13,608 bases of DNA, from NCBI GenBank assembly GCA_900319195.1, contig ONNL01000029.1, positions 1 through 13,608 on the forward strand, given 5' to 3'. The notes beneath the pieces are model-generated. The model searched no databases, had not been told where the DNA came from, and was given only the letters and a program-made list of their open reading frames with translations. Positions 1-6,501 of this stretch are shown in pieces. This DNA comes from an uncultured Ruminococcus sp. (GTDB lineage Bacteria > Bacillota > Clostridia > Oscillospirales > Ruminococcaceae). How positions within the stretch are numbered: position 1 is the stretch's first letter; every line of letters begins with the position of its first letter. Position numbers and translations under genes: made by a program.

Positions 1-372
1 CTTTTCCGCAATTTCAAGGATACGCTCCTTTTTGACCTTTATCCCGTTAAGTTCAAGCGGACAGCGGATATTACTGATAATATCAAGCTCGGGAATAAGC
101 GTATTGCCCTGCATCATATAGCCGATTTTTTTGTTTCTCAGCTTTGTCCGTGAGCGCTCGTCCATAGAGCTGCAGATATCCTTTCCGTTCAGAATGACCT
201 CGCCCTTATCAGCCTTCAGCATTCCCGAGATAATATTCAGAAGTGTAGTTTTTCCACATCCCGAGCCGCCTGTGATACAGAGATAGTCTCCCTGCTTCAG
301 ACCGAAGCTTGTATTACTGAGACCGTTTCTGCCGAAGTGCTTTTCTATATTTTTTACTGTGATCACATTCAT
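1..372 (-). CDS. ABC transporter ATP-binding protein, LolD/MacB-like (partial, C-terminus outside window)
   Basis: The first 124 codons of an ATPase are visible and the frame is open to base 1, so the protein continues outside. A Walker A motif GGSGCGKTT lies at residues 35-43 and the Q-loop (YMMQ) ends at Q88. The ABC signature, Walker B and H-loop fall outside the window. The ATG at 372 overlaps the TGA of the FtsX-type permease gene (ATGA), with GGAGG seven bases upstream, so the two are translationally coupled and very probably form one transporter. Pairing with a single-ORF FtsX/MacB-type permease, and a short non-importer ATPase style, points to the MacB/LolD class, which does mechanical work or export rather than nutrient uptake. 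It is the last visible gene of the cysK operon. The family call is firm; the substrate is unknown. Confidence 0.9.
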   Translation of the reverse strand, partial: MNVITVKNIEKHFGRNGLSNTSFGLKQGDYLCITGGSGCGKTTLLNIISGMLKADKGEVILNGKDICSSMDERSRTKLRNKKIGYMMQGNTLIPELDIISNIRCPLELNGIKVKKERILEIAEK

Positions 373-1574
373 GCCTGTTCCTCCGCAAGCTGTGCAGGCT
401 CGTGTCTGAGAATTTCATAGAACGCCGATGAGACCGATATTCCGAGTATCAGTATCAAAGTCAGGAAAATTTTCACACTTATCCATAAAGCCTCTCTTAG
501 ATCTATGATGTGAAACGGACTGCTTACCGTCTGACGAATAGCAGGATAAAGCGGAAATACAAAGATGCAGGCGACTGTTATCCCTGCGGCAAATCCTATC
601 AGAAGCAGATAAAAATATTCAAGAATATATATCCTGATGATCTTCGATCTTGAGATCCCCACAGAGAGAAGGCTTCCGACGCGGTTTCTTCTCTGCCGGG
701 CAGTAACTGTTATAAATGAAAAAAGTGCCGCCAATGAGAGCAGTATCACAAAAAAATCAAGAAGAAGTCCAAAAGCATTGAACCTGTCAAGCTGTTCGGA
801 AAGACCTCCTATAATGCTGCTTACAGTGTAAGGCGACGCACTTTGTCCGAGAAGAACATCTTTCAGACTTTCATTAACAGTTTCCGTGGGATAGTCACTA
901 TCGGTTTTCACAAGTATCATTGATGCAAGCTCATTAGCATTTTTTGTATCTCCGAAAACCTCCCTGTAATTTCCCGTTTCAATTATATCATTCACAGAGT
1001 CATAAGAAATGAAAACACTTGAATCATAGCCTGTTCCCGTTTCTTCAAGAACATTGCTGACACGGTATTCCTTGCCGTAAATGTAGAATACCTCACCCTT
1101 CTTCAATCCTATCTCCGAGCCGACTATAAGGTCTGTATTCCCAATGCTTTCAAGTTTGTTTCCTCCAAGCCACGAGTTTACTGTAAAATCATTTCTTGTA
1201 TCAATTGCTATGACCTGAACCTGACCCGAGGTGCAGCAGGAAAGCTCAAGTGTTTCAAGCAAAAGCTGCTGACTTGCTTTTGCGACTCCCTCTGTCTTTT
1301 CGACCTGAGCAAGCGGGTTTTCCTTGAACATCATGGTGCAGGCTCTGCCTTCAAAAAGCGTTCCCTTGGCATTCTCATCGAATCCCGAGGGAACAACGAT
1401 AATATCCGCGTATGTCTGCTTTCTCGCCTCATTTATCCCGGAAGCCATGCTGTCGGTCAGAAATGAAGATACAAAGAGACTGACTGTGCAGATAAATACG
1501 AACAATATCAGTATTACGCTCCGAAACGGCTGCTGCCATATATTTTCTGCTGCAAATCTATTCACGGTCAGCAT
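369..1574 (-). CDS. FtsX/MacB-type ABC transporter permease
   Basis: The 401-residue protein has the FtsX/MacB layout. TM1 is at about 18-39, a large extracytoplasmic domain spans about 40-265, and three helices follow at about 268-290, 320-342 and 363-383. The cytoplasmic loop after TM2 (RRNRVGSLLSVGISRSKI, about 295-312) is the coupling segment typical of this family. The extracytoplasmic domain carries C79 within ACTMMF and a vicinal pair C113-C114 within LSCCTSG. These could bind metal or form disulfides; that is inference. The ATG at 1574 has AGGAG seven bases upstream and overlaps the end of the preceding small membrane protein gene by 17 bp. Its ATPase follows with an ATGA overlap. Family members export lipids, peptides or antibiotics or drive periplasmic work. 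The cargo here is unknown, and linkage to a sulfur importer and cysteine synthase is the only clue. Confidence 0.88.
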   Translation of the reverse strand: MLTVNRFAAENIWQQPFRSVILILFVFICTVSLFVSSFLTDSMASGINEARKQTYADIIVVPSGFDENAKGTLFEGRACTMMFKENPLAQVEKTEGVAKASQQLLLETLELSCCTSGQVQVIAIDTRNDFTVNSWLGGNKLESIGNTDLIVGSEIGLKKGEVFYIYGKEYRVSNVLEETGTGYDSSVFISYDSVNDIIETGNYREVFGDTKNANELASMILVKTDSDYPTETVNESLKDVLLGQSASPYTVSSIIGGLSEQLDRFNAFGLLLDFFVILLSLAALFSFITVTARQRRNRVGSLLSVGISRSKIIRIYILEYFYLLLIGFAAGITVACIFVFPLYPAIRQTVSSPFHIIDLREALWISVKIFLTLILILGISVSSAFYEILRHEPAQLAEEQA

Positions 1575-1971
1575 TTTTTCGTCTCCTTAATGAGATAATG
1601 CGAAGCAAAAACGATATTAAAGTCAGCAGGATAAGAAGAAGTGCCGCAACGGTCAATGTCGGAAAGGTTTTTGTATTGCACGACATTGTATCCATTTTGC
1701 AGGAGCCGATCGACTTGGTAAAAAGCAGCTCCACAGCACCAACAGCTGTTATAATATCAGTTACAGACGACGTTTTTTCGTCCGTAATGAAAACCTTTGA
1801 CAATGCTGCGGCAGTAATGAGTATCAGTACAAGTACCGCTCCTTTTGTGCTGTAATTGCAAGCCATAGCCATTTTCGCTCTGCACGGGTGTGCGAACGTG
1901 TTTACTCCGATAAGTGCAGTTAATGCGATAAGCGTGCCGATAACACCGATGATCCTGTTTTTCATTTTCAT
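1558..1971 (-). CDS. Small four-TM membrane protein, DUF4418-like
   Basis: A 137-residue protein with four hydrophobic segments (about 7-26, 44-62, 70-85, 106-126). Two similar Cys/Met motifs sit after TM1 and before TM4: HPCRAKMAMAC (C30, C38) and GSCKMDTMSC (C91, C98). The predicted topology puts both on the same, outer face. The length, four helices and C-x(n)-M-x-C-N/H-Y/W pattern after TM1 resemble DUF4418 proteins as I remember them; no profile could be run. The basic tail (LRRRKNADRE) fits a cytoplasmic C-terminus. Three in-frame ATGs exist (1977, 1971, 1965). AGGAG is one base from the first, seven from the second and thirteen from the third, so 1971 is preferred. It sits between the importer ATPase gene and the FtsX-type permease gene, whose start it overlaps by 17 bp. 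It may be an accessory subunit of the FtsX-type transporter. Function unknown. Confidence 0.75.
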   Translation of the reverse strand: MKMKNRIIGVIGTLIALTALIGVNTFAHPCRAKMAMACNYSTKGAVLVLILITAAALSKVFITDEKTSSVTDIITAVGAVELLFTKSIGSCKMDTMSCNTKTFPTLTVAALLLILLTLISFLLRIISLRRRKNADRE

Positions 1972-1978
1972 TTTCATT

Positions 1979-1983
1979 CTCCT
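1979..1983 (-). promoter_or_regulatory. Ribosome binding site deciding the start of the DUF4418-like gene
   Basis: AGGAG is followed by A and then ATG-AAA-ATG-AAA-ATG. The first ATG (1977) is one base away, too close for initiation. The ATG at 1971 has the usual seven-base spacing and is taken as the start. Confidence 0.6.
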
Positions 1984-2763
1984 TTAAATTATATACTCGG
2001 GCTGAGGCTGTGCGTTTGCAAGGTCAAATTTTTCAAGCAGAACATTCCTCAGCGCAAGAAATTCTGTACCGCTGCGGTTTCTCGGATACGGGATATTAAC
2101 ATTGATGACCTCGCTTATCTTTCCGGGTCTTGCCGACATGATAATTATTCTGTCAGACATATAAAGAGCCTCGTCAAGATCGTGCGTCACTATCAGCATA
2201 GTGAGGTCTTTAAGCTTGCGTATTTCAAGAAGCTTATCCTGTATATCCGCTCTTGTAAATGTATCGAGCGCTCCCATAGGCTCATCGAGAAGCAGAAGCT
2301 GTGGTTCATTTATGAGTGCTCTTGCAATTGCTGTCCTCTGAGCCATACCACCGCTTATCTGATGCGGAAAGGATTTTTCAAACCCGTGAAGTCCTACAAG
2401 CTCGATGTATTCCTGCACGGACGGTCTTTCAGTTTTTTTTACATGACGTGCCTTTAGTCCGACTTCAATGTTTTTTTCGACTGTCAGCCACGGGAAAAGA
2501 TTGTGCTGCTGAAAAATATATCCGCGTCGGTAATCAAGACCGTCAACAGCTTTATCCCTGAATCTTATCTCGCCCCCTGTTGCCTTGTCAAAGCCTGCAA
2601 CAAGGCGCAGGAGCGTAGTCTTGCCGCAGCCCGAGGTGCCTATAATTGAGACACATTCTCCCTGCTTCAGTTCAAAATCAATATCACTGAGAACCGTTAT
2701 AGTTTTTTCGCTGTCTGTAAACTGTCTGCTGACATTTGAAACAGTAAGGATATTATCGCTCAT
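1984..2763 (-). CDS. ABC importer ATPase, nitrate/sulfonate/taurine class (SsuB/TauB/NrtD-like)
   Basis: The 259-residue ATPase has a complete motif set: Walker A GTSGCGKTT (42-50), Q-loop FQQ (84-86), signature SGGMAQR (137-143), Walker B LLLLDE (156-161), D-loop ALD and H-loop His194. The stretch around NLFPWLTV after the Q-loop is typical of the SsuB/TauB/NrtD group. It should power the permease encoded immediately upstream. The ATG at 2763 overlaps the permease TGA (ATGA) and has GGGAG about eight bases upstream. An open frame extends to 2886 but lies inside the permease gene and adds a non-ATPase leader, so it was not used. The class assignment is firm. Substrate choice within the class (sulfonates, taurine, nitrate, thiamine precursors) is not visible, though the adjacent cysteine synthase favours a sulfur compound. 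Confidence 0.93.
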   Translation of the reverse strand: MSDNILTVSNVSRQFTDSEKTITVLSDIDFELKQGECVSIIGTSGCGKTTLLRLVAGFDKATGGEIRFRDKAVDGLDYRRGYIFQQHNLFPWLTVEKNIEVGLKARHVKKTERPSVQEYIELVGLHGFEKSFPHQISGGMAQRTAIARALINEPQLLLLDEPMGALDTFTRADIQDKLLEIRKLKDLTMLIVTHDLDEALYMSDRIIIMSARPGKISEVINVNIPYPRNRSGTEFLALRNVLLEKFDLANAQPQPEYII

Positions 2764-3764
2764 TTTACCACTCCCTTCTGCCACCTCAGAACATAGCTTT
2801 CGATAAGCTTCAGCACTTTCAGTATTATGCTGAACAGCACTGCCATAATGAGGATCGCGGTGAATACCTTGTTGTACGAGCTCCATACCTTTGAAAGATT
2901 GATATAATAGCCGAGACCGCCCGGCTGTCCGAGCATTTCAGCCATTACGAGAGTTGTGAACGCATAGGCATTTGCTGTGCATAAGCCTGTAAATATCTGC
3001 GGCATTGCGTGAGGTACGGCAACATGAAACAGCAGAAACGAGCTTTTTCCGCCGAGTATTCCCGCTGCTTCATAAAGTGCTTTCGGAGTGCTTCTTATGC
3101 CTGCTGCTGTGAGTGACGCGATCGGGAACCATACACAGATGACTATGAGAAATACTGCCGCACTGAACGGAGTCGGGCAGAGTGTCAGCGCAAACGGCAT
3201 CCATGCAACAGCAGGTATAACGCCTGTAAGCTCAAGTATCGGGTTCACCCAGAAATGTACATTGTCAAACCAGCCGATGAGTATTCCTGTTCCTATGCCG
3301 AAAAAAGCGCCGAAGAAGAATCCGAAAATATAGAGTCTGAGTGAGTAGAAAAGGTTTTCGGCAATAAAATCTCCCTCGGATAAAAACGGTTCAAGTATCT
3401 CAACAGGACCGGGGAAAAACGGCTGCGGAAGTATTTTTTCCTTTGTGCCTGCAATGTCAAGCACACCTAAAAGCAGTCCTGCCGCAAATCGAAGCTTAGC
3501 TTTATTTCGGTAAGAAGCTGATGTGATATCACTGCGGTGTGCAATAATTCCCGAAACAGCAAAGCCTGTGATAAGCAGCGCAAGAACTGTGATATACAGG
3601 TCATTCGCATTCAGAGTCAGAAAAGGTATGTCATAGCTTTTAAATGCTACATCTGCCGCCTTCTGAGGATAAAGCAGATTTATCAGGATCGAAATTGCAA
3701 ACCCCGAAACCGTGAACAGCACAGCAAATATATATGGTACTTTTACTGAAGTTTTTTTAGCCAT
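2760..3764 (-). CDS. ABC importer permease, nitrate/sulfonate/taurine class (SsuC/TauC-like) with extra N-terminal helices
   Basis: This 334-residue permease has the BPD_transp_1 signature. The family entry motif ILPQPFFPGP is at about 111-120, followed by multiple membrane helices and the EAA coupling loop (EAAGILGG, from 232) that contacts the ATPase. About 110 residues precede the entry motif and hold two or three hydrophobic segments (about 10-32, 55-76 and 91-104). Ordinary SsuC/TauC proteins of about 250-280 residues have a much shorter lead. The ATG at 3764 has GGAG/GGAGA just upstream. The gene lies 16 bp after the substrate-binding protein gene and overlaps the ATPase gene by 4 bp, so it belongs to the same importer. 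The family is secure and the substrate unknown. Confidence 0.92.
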   Translation of the reverse strand: MAKKTSVKVPYIFAVLFTVSGFAISILINLLYPQKAADVAFKSYDIPFLTLNANDLYITVLALLITGFAVSGIIAHRSDITSASYRNKAKLRFAAGLLLGVLDIAGTKEKILPQPFFPGPVEILEPFLSEGDFIAENLFYSLRLYIFGFFFGAFFGIGTGILIGWFDNVHFWVNPILELTGVIPAVAWMPFALTLCPTPFSAAVFLIVICVWFPIASLTAAGIRSTPKALYEAAGILGGKSSFLLFHVAVPHAMPQIFTGLCTANAYAFTTLVMAEMLGQPGGLGYYINLSKVWSSYNKVFTAILIMAVLFSIILKVLKLIESYVLRWQKGVVK

Positions 3765-3780
3765 TGATTCTCCACTCCGT

Positions 3781-4812
3781 TTATTCTACCTTGACATCGG
3801 AATAGTATTTGCTCACAAAATCGTCGGCTGAGGTTTCAAGATAACCGATGTCATTCAGTGCCGCTGCAAAGTATTCTACATTTTCCTTAACTCTGTCGGG
3901 GTCCTCTTTTCTTGCATCATAGGACGGGTATTCGTAAGACTTTATAAGATCGACTGCAAGCTCCTTATCCGTTATCTGTGAGTATTTTCCGTTGATTATC
4001 AGATCAACTGTTCCCTCGGGGTCGCGGCTTATAAAGTCCTGTGCTTTGCGGTATGCACGAAGAAGTGCGGCGACCTTTTCGGGATCTTCTTTCAGGACCT
4101 TGTTCGACGCATAGAGGAAGCAGCAGTATTTTCCCTCAAACTGAGGATCGGTCGAAAGATCAAATATTATTTTGGTCTTGCCTTCCTTTGCGGAGACCGA
4201 GCCGAGCGGGTCCCACATACAAGCCACATCAATGTCGCCGTTATAGAGTGCTTCAAGCTCAAGATTACCGTCTGAATAGGGCAGGAATGTTACCTCCTTG
4301 TCCTCCTGTCTTGCAGAAATACCTGCATTTTCAAGCCATACGCTTGCGACCTGATGCGGAGTGCCGCCTATCTCATCAACACCGAGCTTTTTGCCTTTAA
4401 GGTCCTCCGCGGTTTTAATATCGGAATCAGGAAGTACAACGAATTTGATGCATCCGAAATGCAGACCGTCAACAACGCTTACGTTGATACCCTGTTCCAT
4501 TGACGGAAAGAACTGGAAATCCCCGTTTACTATCGGGATAGTACCGTTGTTAAGACCAATTTTGCGGGTCTCGGTATCCGCTGAAATAAGCTCGACATCG
4601 AAGCCCTCTTCTGCAAAATATCCCTTCTCATAGGCAACATAGATAGGCGCTCCGCAGAGTGCGCCGTCCTTGCCGGGAATCTGTATCTTGCCGTATTTAT
4701 AAGACGATTTTTCCTTGCTGCTGTCTGCACTTTTTCTTATTGCACAGGACGGAAGTGCGGCTGTTATTATTACCGTGCATATAACTGCACTGATTATTTT
4801 TTTGATATTCAT
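3781..4812 (-). CDS. Substrate-binding lipoprotein of a nitrate/sulfonate/taurine-class ABC importer
   Basis: The 343-residue protein begins with a lipoprotein signal: basic NIKK, a hydrophobic stretch and the lipobox LPSC with lipidation at C23. The Pro at -2 is slightly unusual. The mature part matches the SsuA/NMT1-like binding fold. Hallmarks are GAPIYVAYEKGYFAEEGFDV, a DLKGKKLGV segment starting the second half of lobe I, and the IDVACMWDP stretch at the hinge. It should sit on the outer face of the membrane and deliver ligand to the downstream permease. ATGs occur at 4818 and 4812. AGGAG is one base from the first and seven from the second, so 4812 is preferred, leaving a 2-bp gap after the cysteine synthase stop. 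The ligand is unknown. A sulfonate or other organosulfur compound is inferred from the cysteine synthase next door. Confidence 0.9.
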   Translation of the reverse strand: MNIKKIISAVICTVIITAALPSCAIRKSADSSKEKSSYKYGKIQIPGKDGALCGAPIYVAYEKGYFAEEGFDVELISADTETRKIGLNNGTIPIVNGDFQFFPSMEQGINVSVVDGLHFGCIKFVVLPDSDIKTAEDLKGKKLGVDEIGGTPHQVASVWLENAGISARQEDKEVTFLPYSDGNLELEALYNGDIDVACMWDPLGSVSAKEGKTKIIFDLSTDPQFEGKYCCFLYASNKVLKEDPEKVAALLRAYRKAQDFISRDPEGTVDLIINGKYSQITDKELAVDLIKSYEYPSYDARKEDPDRVKENVEYFAAALNDIGYLETSADDFVSKYYSDVKVE

Positions 4813-4814
4813 GA

Positions 4815-5804
4815 TCATTCTCCTTTGAATAAATTGGTAGAAAGATAGCGAAGTCCCGTATCCGGAAGGATCGCAACGATCGTCTTTCCGAAATTCTCTT
4901 TGCGCTGTGCGGCTTTTGTTGCCGCATACAGAATTGCTCCCGATGACGCACCGATGAGTATCCCGTCAGTTTTGGCTGCCCTTCGTGCTGCTTGGTAGGC
5001 TTCTGCTGTTTCAACGCGAAAGCATTCATCATACGAATTTTTGTCAAGGTTGGAGGGTACGAATTCCTTCGGGATATTCTCAAAAGGGTGCACTCCTGCG
5101 ATCTCCTCGGGCGAGGGGTTTTGCTCGGACGGGATAGAATTCTCTCCCGGCGCGACTGCAATGACTTTTATATCGGGGTTCTTAGATTTTAGGTAGCCGC
5201 CTGTTCCTGTCACCGTGCCGCCTGTACCGACAGCAGCAACGAGTATATCCGTTTTCCCGTCGGTATCATTCCATATCTCAGGACCTGTGGTTTCATAGTG
5301 TATTCTCGGATTAGACGGGTTTGCATCCTGATCAACAATAAATACATTCTCGTTACTTTTTGAAAATTTTTCATAAAATGCCGCATAGCCTGCAACATAA
5401 TCGTTGTTGTTTTCTCTGAGTGCTTTTGCAACCTCGGGAATATCGCTCATTGAAGAGACCTCTGCGCCCAATGCCTTCATTACCTGAAAACGCTCTATGC
5501 TTACGGTATCCTGAACATAAATATGTACCTTATATCCTTTTGCCGCACCGACTGCCGCAAGTCCGATACCTGTATTGCCGCTTGTAGCTTCAAGAATCGT
5601 CATGCCCTTTCTGAGCTTGCCGCTTTTTTCGGCATCTTCTATCATACTTACAGCAATTCTGTCTTTTATGCTTTGATTCGGATTAAAGTATTCAAGCTTT
5701 GCAAGTATTCTTGCTTTGAGTCCGAGCTCCTTTTCATAACATCGTAATTCAAGCAGCGGAGTTCTGCCTGTAAGTTCAGTAATTGACGAATAAATTGCGG
5801 ACAT
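4815..5804 (-). CDS. cysK: Cysteine synthase family PLP enzyme (O-acetylserine sulfhydrylase-like), divergent
   Basis: A 329-residue fold-type II PLP enzyme. The PLP lysine is K47 in NQSIKDR, the substrate loop TSGNTG is at 74-79, the phosphate-binding loop GTGGT at 193-197, and PDTGLRYLS at 314-322 matches the family's PDSGERYLS. In the family, sulfide replaces the acetate of O-acetylserine to give cysteine. Two usually conserved stretches differ. The MPxTMSxERR helix start reads VQDTVSIERF (97-106), and the HKIxGIGxGFxP segment reads HPFENIPKEFVP (239-250). This could be a CysK/CysM relative with another donor or acceptor. The ATG at 5804 has GGGAGG seven bases upstream. It is the first gene of an operon with an uptake system for a probable sulfur source, which supports a role in turning imported sulfur into cysteine. 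Confidence 0.87.
   Translation of the reverse strand: MSAIYSSITELTGRTPLLELRCYEKELGLKARILAKLEYFNPNQSIKDRIAVSMIEDAEKSGKLRKGMTILEATSGNTGIGLAAVGAAKGYKVHIYVQDTVSIERFQVMKALGAEVSSMSDIPEVAKALRENNNDYVAGYAAFYEKFSKSNENVFIVDQDANPSNPRIHYETTGPEIWNDTDGKTDILVAAVGTGGTVTGTGGYLKSKNPDIKVIAVAPGENSIPSEQNPSPEEIAGVHPFENIPKEFVPSNLDKNSYDECFRVETAEAYQAARRAAKTDGILIGASSGAILYAATKAAQRKENFGKTIVAILPDTGLRYLSTNLFKGE
4820..4824 (-). promoter_or_regulatory. Ribosome binding site deciding the start of the substrate-binding protein
   Basis: AGGAG, then A, then ATG-ATC-ATG. The first ATG (4818) overlaps the cysteine synthase TGA but is only one base from the site. The second (4812) has the usual seven-base spacing. Confidence 0.6.
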
Positions 5805-5822
5805 ATTACTTCCTCCCTTATC

Positions 5823-5856
5823 TATTCATAGCAAACATATGAGTTTGCTATGAATA
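5823..5856. promoter_or_regulatory. Perfect 14-bp inverted repeat at the cysK operon start: putative operator
   Basis: TATTCATAGCAAAC (5823-5836) and its exact inverse GTTTGCTATGAATA (5843-5856) flank six bases. On the minus strand the repeat begins one base after the -10 box and covers the predicted start point and first transcribed bases. That is a classic repressor position. No T-run follows, so it is not an intrinsic terminator. It could instead be a 5' mRNA hairpin. The cognate regulator is not encoded in the window. Confidence 0.75.
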
Positions 5857-5857
5857 C

Positions 5858-5886
5858 ATGATACCACACTTTCCGACAGTTGTAAA
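5858..5886 (-). promoter_or_regulatory. Sigma-A-type promoter of the cysK operon
   Basis: On the minus strand: -35 TTTACA (5881-5886), 17-base spacer, -10 TATCAT (5858-5863) preceded by TGG, an extended -10 feature. A-rich tracts lie directly upstream (about 5887-5925), like an UP element. Predicted start near 5851, giving an untranslated leader of about 47 bases. That is too short for a known sulfur riboswitch. Confidence 0.8.
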
Positions 5887-5961
5887 ATACATATTTTTTA
5901 TCTTTTTTTATAACTATTATCTATATATCTGAAAATCTTATTCAACAGCCTTCATATAACG

Positions 5962-5993
5962 AAAAAGAGCAGTTCGGAATGTGAACTGCTCTT
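5962..5993 (-). terminator. Intrinsic terminator of the nifS operon
   Basis: On the minus strand, directly after the acetyltransferase stop codon: an 11-bp perfect stem AAGAGCAGTTC/GAACTGCTCTT with a 7-base loop, followed by a run of five T. It separates the nifS operon from the cysK operon. With the promoter and operator it accounts for most of the 192-base gap between the two genes; the remaining part is A/T-rich with nothing else recognised. Confidence 0.9.
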
Positions 5994-5996
5994 GAT

Positions 5997-6485
5997 CTAT
6001 TCAGCAAGCTTCAAACGCATCTGGTGCCAGACTGCACCGCCGTGTACCGATCCGGAAACGTGCTCATATATAAATCCGAAGCGGCTGTAAAACGGTATCA
6101 GTTTTTCTTTGCAGGTCAGCACTATTTCGCTTATATCCCTGTTTCTGCATTCGCTGATAAGCTCCTCCATTACTCTGGACGCATAGCCTTTTCTGCGGTA
6201 TGACGGATTCGTAACAACAGAAAAGACCATGAACCTGCTTCCGTTCCTTTGATTCAGCGAAGTGTTCTCATACATCTCATCGGTAAGCTCGGAGGAATCA
6301 GTCCTTATACCGTTGATAAAAGCAAGTACCTCGCCGTTATTTTCGAGTATAAAAAAATTTTCGGGAAAGGCATTTATCCGTTCGCTTATCTGAGCCTCCG
6401 AAGCTCCCTCGGCAGTTGGATAAGACAGCCTTTCAATTTCTGCAACACGCTCAATATCGGATATTTCAGCATTTCTTACTATCAT
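5997..6485 (-). CDS. GNAT family N-acetyltransferase (AANAT-like)
   Basis: A 162-residue single GNAT domain. The acetyl-CoA-binding motif A is visible as VVTNPSYRRKGYASRVMEEL (R/Q-x-x-G-x-G/A form RRKGYA), followed by FYSRFGF, the motif B tyrosine/phenylalanine region. The C-terminal SVHGGAVWHQMRL and the N-terminal SYPTAEGASE stretch recall arylalkylamine N-acetyltransferase-like bacterial GNATs. It should acetylate a small amine from acetyl-CoA in the cytoplasm; the substrate is unknown. The ATG at 6485 has GGAG at good spacing. An in-frame ATG at 6533 would overlap the upstream gene and lacks a better site. It is the last gene of the nifS operon, 16 bp after the rhodanese-ThiF gene and immediately before the terminator. 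Its link to sulfur transfer is unclear. Confidence 0.88.
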   Translation of the reverse strand: MIVRNAEISDIERVAEIERLSYPTAEGASEAQISERINAFPENFFILENNGEVLAFINGIRTDSSELTDEMYENTSLNQRNGSRFMVFSVVTNPSYRRKGYASRVMEELISECRNRDISEIVLTCKEKLIPFYSRFGFIYEHVSGSVHGGAVWHQMRLKLAE

Positions 6486-6501
6486 ATTTTCTCCTTGATA
6501 A

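Noticed and set aside
2764..2886. N-terminal extension of the importer ATPase
   Set aside because: The extra codons lie wholly inside the permease gene and add sequence unlike any ABC ATPase. ATG 2763 has a good ribosome site and the ATGA overlap seen elsewhere in the operon.
4041..4400. A 119-codon plus-strand open frame opposite the lipoprotein gene
   Set aside because: Its translation is rich in Arg, Pro, Ser and His with no domain, as expected for an antisense shadow of a well-supported gene.
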